DNA of 64,000 bases from Candidatus Gastranaerophilales bacterium (GTDB taxonomy: Bacteria > Cyanobacteriota > Vampirovibrionia > Gastranaerophilales > Gastranaerophilaceae): positions 62,001 to 126,000 of the forward strand of contig CALUWJ010000004.1 of the NCBI GenBank assembly GCA_944324455.1, read 5' to 3'. Positions 44,320 through 52,470 of this stretch are shown here, in pieces (within the stretch, counting starts at the first letter, position 1; the number at the start of each line of letters is the position of its first letter). The position numbers were made by a program, and so were the translations under genes. A model generated the notes under the pieces. It did not search any database. It worked only from the letters and a program-made list of their open reading frames with translations, and had not been told where the DNA came from.

Positions 44320-44565
44320 CTAGCCTACAAGGCCGTCATCATCTGATTCTGACGCTTTAACCATGATTGCATGTTGAACGGGTTTTTCTTTTTTAACGTT
44401 AGAATCAAATGTAATATCTGAATCAAAACCATAATCATCTCTAGGTTTTTTCATTTGAGATTCATCAACTAATTTTTTAGCTAATTCAATTAATTCATAT
44501 ACTAATTGATATCTGTTTGGGGCTTTTTCATTTAAATCCCAAGCGGTTTTAGTAATTTGGTTCAT
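44320..44565 (-). CDS. rpoZ: RNA polymerase omega subunit (probable)
   Basis: An 81-residue protein with the omega hallmark PNRYQLVYELIELAKKL (16-32), where bacterial omega has NRxxLVxxAxxRA. KPVQHAIMVKASES follows near the end, matching the conserved KPxxxAI block. Omega helps assemble and stabilise RNA polymerase. The acidic middle and tail are typical. GGAGATAA lies upstream of the ATG. The call rests on these short motifs. Confidence 0.75.
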   Translation of the reverse strand: MNQITKTAWDLNEKAPNRYQLVYELIELAKKLVDESQMKKPRDDYGFDSDITFDSNVKKEKPVQHAIMVKASESDDDGLVG

Positions 44566-44618
44566 ATTTATCTCCTATATGTTAATATTACAATGAGAAT
44601 AGTTAACATGCAAGAGAT

Positions 44619-45161
44619 TTAATATTCATATTTATAATACATATCTTCGCTATATCGCCTGTATTGTTCATATTTTTCAGGGCTAATTAACCTTAAAAAG
44701 CCGTCTATTAATCCGGGGTTATCCTTTTTTCTTATTCCTATTGAATCATTTGCCATTCTTTTGGCGTTTCTTTTGGAGCTTATTGAGGCAGGAAGTGAGG
44801 TTCCGGATATCATAGCGTTGCTTGAAGCAATACCTAATTTTCTTATTCTATCTTCTTGAGGGCTGAATTTCCAACATCTGCCCAATAATTCAAATTCAAG
44901 ATTTCTTAATCTTGTGCTGTCATCCAGCTCGGGGTATGATTTTAGAAAATGTCTTTTTTCCATCATTTCAATTTTTTTTAAATCTTTTGTTGAAAAATTA
45001 ACAGGCGCAGGTGTTCCTTGGGCATTTTGGATATCTTCTTTTGTTATTGTGATTGTTTGAACATGTTCATAGCAATAGCACGCCAATGGAACAATCATTG
45101 AATGCAAAATGATTGCGTAGATAATGCAGTATAATATTTCAAATTTAACATATTTTAGCAT
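44619..45161 (-). CDS. Membrane-anchored/exported protein with cyanobacterial-type RLxxLE motif
   Basis: A 180-residue protein with one N-terminal hydrophobic segment (about 8-30), either an uncleaved anchor or a signal peptide. A segment at about 78-114 reads YPELDDSTRLRNLEFELLG, then EDRIRKLGIA. This RLxxLExxLxG...RIxxL pattern recurs in exported proteins of Cyanobacteria and relatives, often next to peptidase domains. The C-terminal part is basic then Tyr-rich. Its AAGG ribosome site lies in a hairpin. Function unknown. Confidence 0.65.
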   Translation of the reverse strand: MLKYVKFEILYCIIYAIILHSMIVPLACYCYEHVQTITITKEDIQNAQGTPAPVNFSTKDLKKIEMMEKRHFLKSYPELDDSTRLRNLEFELLGRCWKFSPQEDRIRKLGIASSNAMISGTSLPASISSKRNAKRMANDSIGIRKKDNPGLIDGFLRLISPEKYEQYRRYSEDMYYKYEY

Positions 45162-45166
45162 TAAAA

Positions 45167-45192
45167 TTAACCTTGGTTTAATTTAAGGTTAA
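45167..45192 (-). promoter_or_regulatory. Short hairpin over a ribosome binding site
   Basis: TTAACCTT (45167-45174) and AAGGTTAA (45185-45192) can pair across a 10-base loop. In the leftward transcript the 3' arm carries the only AAGG ribosome-site candidate of the gene starting at 45161. It may reduce its translation. A similar arrangement is seen at 20624-20678. Confidence 0.4.
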
Positions 45193-45355
45193 ACTTTATA
45201 GTGCTTAAAAACATTGCTCTCGATAATTTTTAACTGTTTATTATTAATTTTTGTAAAAAACTAATTTAAATTTTAAATTTTCTTTAAAGTTTTTTTTAAT
45301 ATTGTCGTTTAAAGATTCATACATATAAAGGAATGATTAAAGTTATTGGAGTAAA

Positions 45356-45922
45356 ATGCGAAGATTATTCTTAGTTTTATATATAATACTAAGCATTTTG
45401 ATTGGTTTTCAGTCGTCTTTTGCGCTGGACTATTCAAAGATTTCAACTAATCCTAAAATAGTTGCTGCGCTTAATTCGCTAGAAGGAATAAATCGGCGAG
45501 ATGTTATAGCAATTTTATATGGAAGAAATGCTACTAAAAAACCGATTCGAGTCATGTTTAGGGATTTAGCCGTATATGGATGTCAGGATTGTGAAGCATT
45601 AACAATCAGAACAAAAAGTAACGGGCTTGTAATTTATATCAGTAATGAGCATAGAGGCTCAAGCACCGAAGGTTTGGCATGTTTAATTGCCCATGAATCT
45701 CAACATCATACATATACAAATACAAAAGCCGAAGAATTAAGAGCTTGGATATCCGAATCACAAGCTTGGAATGAATTTACAAAAAGAAATAAAACACTTT
45801 TAACTTCTAATGACCCTCTGGCAAAAAGAGAAAACTACATAGCAAAACTAAGAGCAAGAAATGGCATCCAAGGGGTGCAAAAATTGATAGCTAATAATCC
45901 TGTATACGCAGGTTTGAATTAA
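45356..45922 (+). CDS. Exported putative zinc peptidase with HESQH motif
   Basis: A 188-residue exported protein with a signal peptide at about 1-23. Residues 107-117 read GLACLIAHESQ-H, giving an HExxH zinc site (His113, Glu114, His117). A helix follows with EELRAWISESQAW, whose Glu residues (for example Glu127 or Glu134) could be the third ligand as in gluzincins. Cys76 and Cys79 (CQDC) could form a disulfide. No family name is assigned. GGAG lies near the start. A rightward single-gene unit. Confidence 0.65.
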   Translation: MRRLFLVLYIILSILIGFQSSFALDYSKISTNPKIVAALNSLEGINRRDVIAILYGRNATKKPIRVMFRDLAVYGCQDCEALTIRTKSNGLVIYISNEHRGSSTEGLACLIAHESQHHTYTNTKAEELRAWISESQAWNEFTKRNKTLLTSNDPLAKRENYIAKLRARNGIQGVQKLIANNPVYAGLN

Positions 45923-45936
45923 ATTATATATTAAAA

Positions 45937-45960
45937 AGCCTTATCAAGATTGATAAGGCT
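45937..45960. terminator. Intrinsic terminator, stronger leftward
   Basis: AGCCTTATCA (45937-45946) and TGATAAGGCT (45951-45960) form a 10-bp stem. On the minus strand a T run follows, so it ends the small leftward gene at 46017. Rightward the T tract is weak, but it may still stop the peptidase transcript. Confidence 0.82.
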
Positions 45961-46016
45961 AGTTGTTTTGTTGTTTATGCTTCGAGATTGTGTTGTTAGG
46001 TGTTGATAATGCTTTT

Positions 46017-46274
46017 TTACGCAATAGCGTTAAGAGTTTTTCTTTCTACATTTAAACCTTTTTCAATGCTTGCTTGTCTTTGCATGAATGTTTCGTAGAA
46101 TATTGGAGATTGTTTAATTGTTCCTAAGAAATCTGTTAAAAAGCTTCCTTCGTGTTTAACATCTGTTGTGTTGTTTATAACATTCGCACCATAGTTAGAA
46201 CGAACACCTGCTTTAAAACGTATATTATTATTAATTGTATTTTGTACATTTTTTATTTTGCTTACTGTTAACAT
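46017..46274 (-). CDS. Small protein with an N-terminal IRFKA motif
   Basis: An 85-residue protein of unknown function. After an Asn-rich lead, residues 16-24 read NNIRFKAGV, resembling DNIKISFKGA in the protein at 3505. The rest is soluble and polar without Cys. Good GAGGTGAG ribosome site and a strong promoter (46343-46371), so it is likely well expressed. Single gene with its own terminator. Confidence 0.65.
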   Translation of the reverse strand: MLTVSKIKNVQNTINNNIRFKAGVRSNYGANVINNTTDVKHEGSFLTDFLGTIKQSPIFYETFMQRQASIEKGLNVERKTLNAIA

Positions 46275-46342
46275 TTTGGTTTTCTCACCTCTTGTTTTTT
46301 CTATTTATTAGTGTTTATTTAACACTTGTTCTTTATATTTTT

Positions 46343-46371
46343 ATTATGCACCTAAAAATTTTATTTGTCAA
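46343..46371 (-). promoter_or_regulatory. Sigma-70-type promoter of the gene at 46017
   Basis: On the minus strand a perfect TTGACA (-35, 46371-46366) is followed by a 17-base spacer and CATAAT (-10, 46348-46343). The predicted start is near 46336, giving a leader of about 60 bases. Confidence 0.75.
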
Positions 46372-46556
46372 CCCCTATTTAAAAATATTTTATTTTAAGC
46401 TATATCTAGATTTTAGGTTGATTTTTGTAAAAAAATTTAATAACTGTCAAAAGTACACTTATTAAATATTTATCAAGATTATAATTAATTTTAAAAAAGA
46501 TTACCCATGTGTGTAATTGTAATAAGCATAAAATTATTATTATATATAATTAATCT

Positions 46557-46616
46557 TTTTCATACTTCCAGCTATTCTTAATTCCAGACAGTTTGGGGCG
46601 CAAGCCCCTTTTTTTT
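46557..46616 (+). ncRNA. Candidate small RNA with GNRA-capped terminator
   Basis: A TATAAT at 46545-46550 is followed, about 60 bases on, by GGGGC (46595-46599), a GCAA loop, GCCCC (46604-46608) and eight T residues. This is a textbook terminator with no rightward coding gene in front. The body (46557-46594) has no recognised RNA family. The -35 element is weak, so the exact start is uncertain. Confidence 0.4.
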
Positions 46617-46753
46617 ATTTTGTTTTATAAAAATAGTCAAAAAGCAGGGTGTCTATGGCTGTTTTTGGAAATAATTCGCTTTAGGGGAAACCATAAAGTA
46701 AATAAAATATATATAATAATTGTTTAAATAACACTTAATTTAGGCGACAAAGT

Positions 46754-47539
46754 TTATTCTTTTGAATAGTGATTTTTTTCTCCGACTTCTGAACCTAAAA
46801 GAAAATATATTACAGGCATGAGCCTGTCAAGAGCAAGTCCATTAAATATACTGTTTTTTGATGACGCCAAAATTGGAACTATATCATCAACATGCACTAA
46901 TAAATCAGTTGGTTTTATTGTTTTTTTGCGTGTGTCGTCGGGTTCTATTATTTTTGTATTTATATAATTTGAAACATTCAAACTGCCAACAAGCCCTGCT
47001 GCCAATCCTAATAATACCGCAATATTTTTTAGAAGTTTATTGTTTGCAATTTTTTTCAATAGATTTGATTTATTTGTGATGTTTTCTTTTGATAATAAAT
47101 GTTCAATTATTTTTGCTGCTGCGGTTGGAATAGCAACATTATTTATTACAAAAACAGCTTCTTTTGTTTTTTCTAATCTGTTTTCTTTGTTTTTGTCTCG
47201 CCATGAGCCTGCGATTAAGCTTCCAAAGCTTGCTCCGGTTGCTTGTAAAATCATATAGATATATCCTCTAAAACCCTCATAATCCAGTTTTGTAAAAGCC
47301 AGCATGTTTTTTATTGTTTTTTTAACGTCATTTTTAACAAAGATATCTTTAACAGGGTCTTTTTTTCTTGCCAATGCAATACTTAAAGCTAAACCAACTC
47401 CTGTACCTACCGCGCTTCCAATCATGCTTGCTTTTTTTGTTTTTCTTTCTTTTTGAAGTGTAAGATAAGCTTCCTTTTCCGGAAAATTAAAATTCTTATA
47501 TAAATTTTTTTGAGTTTCAGAAATTTTAAACATAGGCAT
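46754..47539 (-). CDS. Membrane protein of unknown function
   Basis: A 261-residue protein. After a charged start (1-36) there are Gly-rich hydrophobic segments at about 38-57 (GSAVGTGVGLALSIALA), 90-110, 130-150 and 172-192, separated by Lys-rich loops. The Gly/Ala-rich segments may be membrane-inserting or membrane-associated. No family recognised and no signal peptide. No clear ribosome site before the ATG; the second Met two codons later is an equal candidate. It diverges from minC across 135 bases. Confidence 0.6.
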   Translation of the reverse strand: MPMFKISETQKNLYKNFNFPEKEAYLTLQKERKTKKASMIGSAVGTGVGLALSIALARKKDPVKDIFVKNDVKKTIKNMLAFTKLDYEGFRGYIYMILQATGASFGSLIAGSWRDKNKENRLEKTKEAVFVINNVAIPTAAAKIIEHLLSKENITNKSNLLKKIANNKLLKNIAVLLGLAAGLVGSLNVSNYINTKIIEPDDTRKKTIKPTDLLVHVDDIVPILASSKNSIFNGLALDRLMPVIYFLLGSEVGEKNHYSKE

Positions 47540-47674
47540 GTACTACAAGTATTCTCAATAAAAATAATTGCTTTGATAAAAATTATTTTACATTCCGTTA
47601 TAAATAATTGTAGTTATAACATATTTAATGTAGTCTTTTCATGAGTATTAGATTATTTTTTTAAGGTAATTTTT

Positions 47675-48742
47675 ATGTATGATAATGAATTTTTTGTTGT
47701 AGATATGGCGTCTTGTTCATCTACCGGCGAAATTATAAATAGTTTATCTTTAGCTCTTGAAACCTTAAATCATTCAGGCAAGAAAATAATATTAAAATTA
47801 AACGATAGTCAGCTTAATCAGTCTCAATTATTAAGTATTCAATCTTTAATTACGAGTTATGGATGTATATTAGATACAATTGAAACCTTGAATGAGCAAA
47901 CGGTTCAAGTTGCTCAAAATATGAATATTTTAGTTCAAAAACCTATTGAAAAACGAACAAATGATGATTTTTCGAATAACGAAAATCAAGAATTTCATTC
48001 TTTTTCTATGAGTTCTGATACTGATAATTCAATTGCTTTAAAAGAGGTAAACGGACTTCATTTTGAAGCAAATTTAGATGAAATACAAAGACAACAAGAT
48101 AGAATAGATATAAACAGAGATTTGGTTAAGGCAGGAATAAATCCTGAGGGTAGTTTCGGTCAAATCGAACGTCAGGCGGTCGAAAAATATTCGTCCGTTG
48201 AACAAATTAATAATATTTCCGATGAATTTACGAAACCTTTGTCTATGGATTTGGATGAGGTTGGAAATCTTGAAAAAAATTCAATCGGCGTATATAAAAA
48301 AGCTTACGATGAAAATGAAATTTCAGATGACACATGGGAAGAAGTTGATTTTTATGAAACACCAACAAATGACCCCGTGGTATCTGATTCTAAAAAAACT
48401 ACTTATATTAATCAAACACTTCGTTCCGGTCAAATTCTTGAATCGGACGGAAATGTTGTAATTATAGGTGATTGCCATCCCGGAAGTGAAATTAGAGCTT
48501 TAGGCGACATTACGGTTTGGGGTGTATTATCAGGGATTGCTCATGCCGGTTGTAAGGGCAATTTAAATGCAAAAGTCAGAGCATTAAAATTGAATGCAGT
48601 CCAATTGAGAATAGGTAATTGCTATTCAAGACGTCCTGATGGGACTAATATTCCATATATCATAAGGTCATCAATTTTTACTCCAGAAGAAGCAAGAGTA
48701 GTAGATGGCGAAATAATGTTGTTTAAGATTAATCAAAATTAA
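47675..48742 (+). CDS. minC: Septum site-determining protein MinC
   Basis: A 355-residue inhibitor of FtsZ assembly. The N-terminal domain (about 1-90) is MinC-N-like. A long acidic, low-complexity linker (about 95-235) follows. The C-terminal beta-helix domain is clear, with LRSGQILESDGNVVIIGDCHPGSEI and ALGDITVWGVLSGIAHAG. MinC is recruited by MinD to block division near the poles. The linker is longer than in E. coli MinC (231 residues). First gene of minCDE, 12 bases before minD. Confidence 0.93.
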   Translation: MYDNEFFVVDMASCSSTGEIINSLSLALETLNHSGKKIILKLNDSQLNQSQLLSIQSLITSYGCILDTIETLNEQTVQVAQNMNILVQKPIEKRTNDDFSNNENQEFHSFSMSSDTDNSIALKEVNGLHFEANLDEIQRQQDRIDINRDLVKAGINPEGSFGQIERQAVEKYSSVEQINNISDEFTKPLSMDLDEVGNLEKNSIGVYKKAYDENEISDDTWEEVDFYETPTNDPVVSDSKKTTYINQTLRSGQILESDGNVVIIGDCHPGSEIRALGDITVWGVLSGIAHAGCKGNLNAKVRALKLNAVQLRIGNCYSRRPDGTNIPYIIRSSIFTPEEARVVDGEIMLFKINQN

Positions 48743-48754
48743 AGGAGCATATAA

Positions 48755-49567
48755 ATGACAGGTTCTGTTATTGTTATTACATCTGGAAAAGGCGGAGTAG
48801 GAAAAACCACCACATCTGCCAATATTGGTACAGCCCTTGCTCATATGGGCAATAAGGTTGTTTTAATCGATACGGATATTGGATTAAGAAATCTTGATTT
48901 GTTGCTTGGTTTGGAAAATAGAATTGTATATACAATTGTTGATGTTGTCGAAGAACGTTGTAAATTAAAACAAGCATTAGTAAAAGATAAGAAAAACCCT
49001 AATTTATGTTTGTTAGCTGCGGCTCAAACAAGGGATAAATCTGCTGTTGATGCCGATCAGTTGAAAGATATTTGTGAACAATTAAAACAAGATTTTGACT
49101 ATGTTCTTGTTGATTGTCCTGCGGGTATCGAGCAAGGATTTCAAAATGCAGTGGCGGGAGCTAATGAAGCAATTGTTGTAACAACACCTGAGATGAGTGC
49201 CATACGTGATGCCGATAGGATTATCGGATTGTTGGAATCTAAAGAGGGTGTTGAAAAATACAGACTTCTTGTAAACAGAGTAAGACCAAAATTAATTAAA
49301 TCAAATGATATGATGGGTGTAGATGATGTTGTTGAGATATTATCTTGCGATTTAATCGGCGTTATTCCCGAAGATACCAATATTATTACTTCAACAAACA
49401 AAGGTGAACCTGTTGTAAATGATGAAAAATCCATGGCAGGTAGAGCATATATGAATGTTGCAAGAAGAATAATGGGCGAAGATGTTCCATTATTAGATAT
49501 TGATGAACCGGCTACACTTATAGAAAAAATTAAAAAATTCTTTGCTACAAAGAAAGCGCAGGGCTAA
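48755..49567 (+). CDS. minD: Septum site-determining ATPase MinD
   Basis: A 270-residue membrane-associated ATPase that places MinC and is displaced by MinE. The deviant Walker A is GKGGVGKTTTSANIG near residue 10, and DTDIGLRNLDLLLGLE and DCPAGIE follow. The C-terminus has the amphipathic membrane-targeting helix LIEKIKKFF. AAAGGAG ribosome site. The minE start follows one base after its stop. Confidence 0.97.
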   Translation: MTGSVIVITSGKGGVGKTTTSANIGTALAHMGNKVVLIDTDIGLRNLDLLLGLENRIVYTIVDVVEERCKLKQALVKDKKNPNLCLLAAAQTRDKSAVDADQLKDICEQLKQDFDYVLVDCPAGIEQGFQNAVAGANEAIVVTTPEMSAIRDADRIIGLLESKEGVEKYRLLVNRVRPKLIKSNDMMGVDDVVEILSCDLIGVIPEDTNIITSTNKGEPVVNDEKSMAGRAYMNVARRIMGEDVPLLDIDEPATLIEKIKKFFATKKAQG

Positions 49568-49568
49568 A

Positions 49569-50078
49569 ATGAAAGATATTTTTTCGGATTTATATGATAA
49601 AGTTTTGAGCTTTTTTACAACTCAATCTGCGGATGAAACAAAAGTTGTTGCAAAAAGCAGATTGAAAACAGTATTAATGCAGGATAGAGTTGGGTTTTCA
49701 GAGCGTGCTATGCAGATGCTTAAGGATGATATGCTTAATTCTATTTCAAGATATTTGGAAATTGATGTAGATTCTTTTGATTTAAGTATTGATGCGGGTG
49801 AAAATACTACTATTTTAAATTTAAGTATTCCTGTATTAAGAACTAAAACCGATGAAGAAATAGATGAAGCTATTGCATTAGCTCAAAATAAAAAAATAGA
49901 AAAAACCAATGAAATAGTTGGTGAACTAAAAGAACTTGTAAAAGAAAAGGCTCAAGAGCTTGCTGATCAATTATCCGATAAAGATGATGAACAGAATACC
50001 GAAGAAGATACAGAAAATATTAATGAAGATGAAAAAGAGCAGATTGAAGAAACAAAAAAGAAAAAGAAAGCTGATTAA
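49569..50078 (+). CDS. minE: Cell division topological factor MinE with long acidic tail
   Basis: A 169-residue MinE. The N-terminal MinD-activating helix and the AKSRLKTVLMQDR segment (about 28-40) precede the topological beta domain with SISRYLEIDVDSFDL and ILNLSIPVLR (up to about 95). Beyond this an extra 70 residues form a Lys/Glu helix and an acidic, then Lys-rich, end. E. coli MinE is only 88 residues. The start ATG at 49569 directly follows minD and is preferred over an upstream in-frame start inside minD. Confidence 0.9.
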   Translation: MKDIFSDLYDKVLSFFTTQSADETKVVAKSRLKTVLMQDRVGFSERAMQMLKDDMLNSISRYLEIDVDSFDLSIDAGENTTILNLSIPVLRTKTDEEIDEAIALAQNKKIEKTNEIVGELKELVKEKAQELADQLSDKDDEQNTEEDTENINEDEKEQIEETKKKKKAD

Positions 50079-50164
50079 TTACAATATTTAACCATGGCTT
50101 GAAATTTAGTTATGTTTTAAATATTATTAAACTTAGCTCATCACATAAATAAAAGGAGAAATCA

Positions 50165-50659
50165 ATGCAAGTTATATTAAAAAAAGATGTTCAAAATATA
50201 GGTGAAGTTGGCGATTTAGTTAACGTTAAAGATGGTTATGCAAGAAATTATTTAATACCTAATTCCTTAGCTGAAGTTGCCACAAAAGGTGCACTAGCTC
50301 AAAGAGAAAGAAATATTGCAAGAATTAAAGCAAAAGCTGAAAAATTACATCAAGAAGCACTTGCTGCAAAAGAAGAAATAGAAAAAATAGGCGTTATTTC
50401 TTTAAGCGCAAAAGCAGGTGAATCAGGTAAATTATTTGGTACAATCACAACTAAGAAATTAGCTGAAGAACTTCTTGCAAAATGTGGAATGGATATTGAT
50501 AAAAAATCAATTATTCTTGATAATCCAATTAATCATATTGGCAATTTTGTTATGACCATTAAACTTTCTTCAAAAGTAAAAGCTCAATTAAATGTTGAAG
50601 TTAGTGCTTCCGAAACAATTAAAGAAGTTTTTGAAGAAGCTGTTGAAGAAGAAGTATAA
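50165..50659 (+). CDS. rplI: Ribosomal protein bL9
   Basis: A 164-residue large-subunit protein. The N-terminal domain has VILKKDVQNIGEVGDLVNVKDGYARNYLIP (in 3-32) that binds 23S rRNA. A long central helix of Ala/Lys/Glu and a C-terminal domain with FGTITTKKLAEELL follow. AAAAGGAG ribosome site. It lies 86 bases after minE and has its own terminator. Confidence 0.97.
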   Translation: MQVILKKDVQNIGEVGDLVNVKDGYARNYLIPNSLAEVATKGALAQRERNIARIKAKAEKLHQEALAAKEEIEKIGVISLSAKAGESGKLFGTITTKKLAEELLAKCGMDIDKKSIILDNPINHIGNFVMTIKLSSKVKAQLNVEVSASETIKEVFEEAVEEEV

Positions 50660-50677
50660 TAAATAAATATTGTTATT

Positions 50678-50714
50678 AAAATGCCCTCTTTAAATAAAGA
50701 GGGCATTTTTTGTT
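50678..50714 (+). terminator. Intrinsic terminator of rplI
   Basis: AAAATGCCCTCTT (50678-50690) pairs with AAGAGGGCATTTT (50697-50709), followed by further T residues. Confidence 0.93.
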
Positions 50715-50827
50715 AAGAAATGTAAAACGAAAAAAGTAAAAATGTTATTGAGAATTTAGTTGTGGAATTAATTCACTAGATGAAATAAAAATCTGCAAGT
50801 AGTTTAATTAAAGCAAAGGTGGTAAAA

Positions 50828-51706
50828 ATGGGTTTATCAGCAAGTCAGGGCAGAATGCTATTATTAACTGCCAGAAAGAGTGATTTAGAATTCAGGGCAC
50901 AACAAATTTCACAAAAAAGATTAGTTCTATCTCAACAATTAGAAGATATTGCTTCTGATTATGAAGATGCAACTTCAGACAGACAAATGAAGATTACGCT
51001 TTATTCAACAAGTTCTGATTCCGAAGATGCAGCACAAAAAATTACTAAAGAGGTAAATTTAACATACTCAAACCTGGTTAGCGGTTCTCTTGGAACAACT
51101 GATGGCAGTATCCAGCCTAACTTAATTACAGGTGAACAGGCATATACAAGTAACGTTGCATACAGGCTTGTAAATTTTGATGGAGCTATTGTAGTTTCAA
51201 ATGTAAACGAAATCCCCGGTGTAAGTTTCGATGACAATGGCGAATTAAATACTACGGATTCAGCTTATGAAGTTAAAAAAGGTGCTGATGGAAAACTTAG
51301 GGTTTCAATGGAATCAACCGGTGCTGTTTATGTTGTAGATACAAATTTAGCAACAGGTTCAACAGATACAACAGGCTCAATTACGGGTCCTAATTATTTA
51401 CAGGACTGTTTAAGGAATGGCAAATATTTAATTCAAAGATTTGATTCTTCATCTGATGAAGGAAAATGGAGAAATATATCTTGGGATGCTACTGCAAATA
51501 TTTCAGATGGTTATTATCAAGATAATGATGACTCCGCAAAAGCAAAATACGACAGATTGCAACAACAAATTCAATCTCAAGATAAAAAACTGGAAATGGA
51601 ACTTGATAATGTTGAAACACAAAGAAGTGCTGTTAAAACAGAAGAAGAATCAGTTAAAAAAGTTATAGATGAAAATATTGAAAAATCATTTAATGCCTTT
51701 GGCTAA
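50828..51706 (+). CDS. Unknown protein with flagellin-like helical ends
   Basis: A 292-residue protein. The first 55 residues form a helix beginning MGLSASQGRMLLLTARKSDLE. Residues 230-292 form a second long charged helix (LQQQIQSQDKKLEMELDNVE, ending IEKSFNAFG). Between them is a Ser/Thr/Gly/Asp-rich beta-type region. Such pairing of helical ends is reminiscent of flagellin, hook-associated or other filament proteins, but there is no clear homology. No signal peptide, no Cys cluster. AAAGGTGG site five bases before ATG 50828, preferred over the GTG at 50819. Single gene with a strong terminator. Confidence 0.6.
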   Translation: MGLSASQGRMLLLTARKSDLEFRAQQISQKRLVLSQQLEDIASDYEDATSDRQMKITLYSTSSDSEDAAQKITKEVNLTYSNLVSGSLGTTDGSIQPNLITGEQAYTSNVAYRLVNFDGAIVVSNVNEIPGVSFDDNGELNTTDSAYEVKKGADGKLRVSMESTGAVYVVDTNLATGSTDTTGSITGPNYLQDCLRNGKYLIQRFDSSSDEGKWRNISWDATANISDGYYQDNDDSAKAKYDRLQQQIQSQDKKLEMELDNVETQRSAVKTEEESVKKVIDENIEKSFNAFG

Positions 51707-51744
51707 ACCTACATACCCACATTCCGCTTAACTTAAATTACTTT

Positions 51745-51774
51745 AATGCAAATCGAAAGATTTGCATTTTTTTT
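51745..51774 (+). terminator. Intrinsic terminator
   Basis: AATGCAAATC (51745-51754) pairs with GATTTGCATT (51759-51768) around GAAA and is followed by six T residues. It ends the gene at 50828. Confidence 0.93.
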
Positions 51775-52456
51775 ATCTTGATGGAATTTCAAAACCAAAT
51801 ATATTTGTATTGTTTTCTAATGAATTTACTATAATTATTCCAAAATGGGCATTAATAATTTCTTTTGATAAATATAGTCCAAGCCCAAGAGTTGTTTTAT
51901 TAAAAGTAGATTTTCTTTTGAATTTTTCAAAAATTTCTTTTGAAACATTTGCCATAATAGGATTTCCATGGCTTTTTATCTCAAAAATAATATTGCCTTT
52001 TTTCTTGTGAAAGTTGATATCGATATTGCTGTTATCAAAAGCATAGTCAATACTGTTTGATAACAGATTAAATATTGTTATTTTCATATATAGTTTATCG
52101 GCATATATAAATTGTTCTTTGTTTGTGTTGATGTTAATTGTTATATTGCGATATTTAAGAATAATTTTAAGTTCATTTAGTATTTTTTCTAAGATTTCAT
52201 TTATATCAAAAATTTCGCAATAAGGTTTGATTTTCTCACATTCCAGGGTGTTAATTATGCTATAAATATCCAGTAAATGCTGCATATATCTGCAGGAATG
52301 AATAGTAAGCTCAATTAGGTCTTTATCTTGTGAGCCAAAATTTTTTCCACTTATTTTAAGTAAAGTTTCAAGTGCTGTTATTTGTGCTAATGTCGGAGTT
52401 TTGAGATCGTATAAAATTTTTGGTAAAAAATCGTGATTCTTATTTTTAGTTCTCAT
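51773..52456 (-). CDS. Histidine-kinase-like protein lacking the acceptor His
   Basis: A 227-residue protein with the HisKA-plus-HATPase layout and no sensor or membrane part. The H-box region reads LYDLKTPTL, with Tyr16 where the phospho-acceptor His of SHELRTPL stands. The N-box is kept (LLSNSIDYAF, Asn134), and so is the G2 box (GLGLYLSKEI, 191-200). The G1 box is changed: SHGNPI (162-167) replaces DxGxGI. It probably cannot autophosphorylate and may bind ATP poorly. It may act as a scaffold or a decoy partner for another kinase or regulator. No response regulator gene is adjacent. It converges with the gene at 50828. Confidence 0.7.
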   Translation of the reverse strand: MRTKNKNHDFLPKILYDLKTPTLAQITALETLLKISGKNFGSQDKDLIELTIHSCRYMQHLLDIYSIINTLECEKIKPYCEIFDINEILEKILNELKIILKYRNITININTNKEQFIYADKLYMKITIFNLLSNSIDYAFDNSNIDINFHKKKGNIIFEIKSHGNPIMANVSKEIFEKFKRKSTFNKTTLGLGLYLSKEIINAHFGIIIVNSLENNTNIFGFEIPSR

Positions 52457-52470
52457 TTTTTTAATCTAGC

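Larger units (their letters stand above)
46275..46753. other. Long intergenic region holding a promoter and a possible small RNA
   Basis: A 479-base AT-rich gap. Its left part is the leader and promoter of the gene at 46017. Its right part has a rightward hairpin terminator (46595-46616) with no rightward gene before it, hence a candidate small RNA. No convincing protein gene is seen in either strand. Confidence 0.6.
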
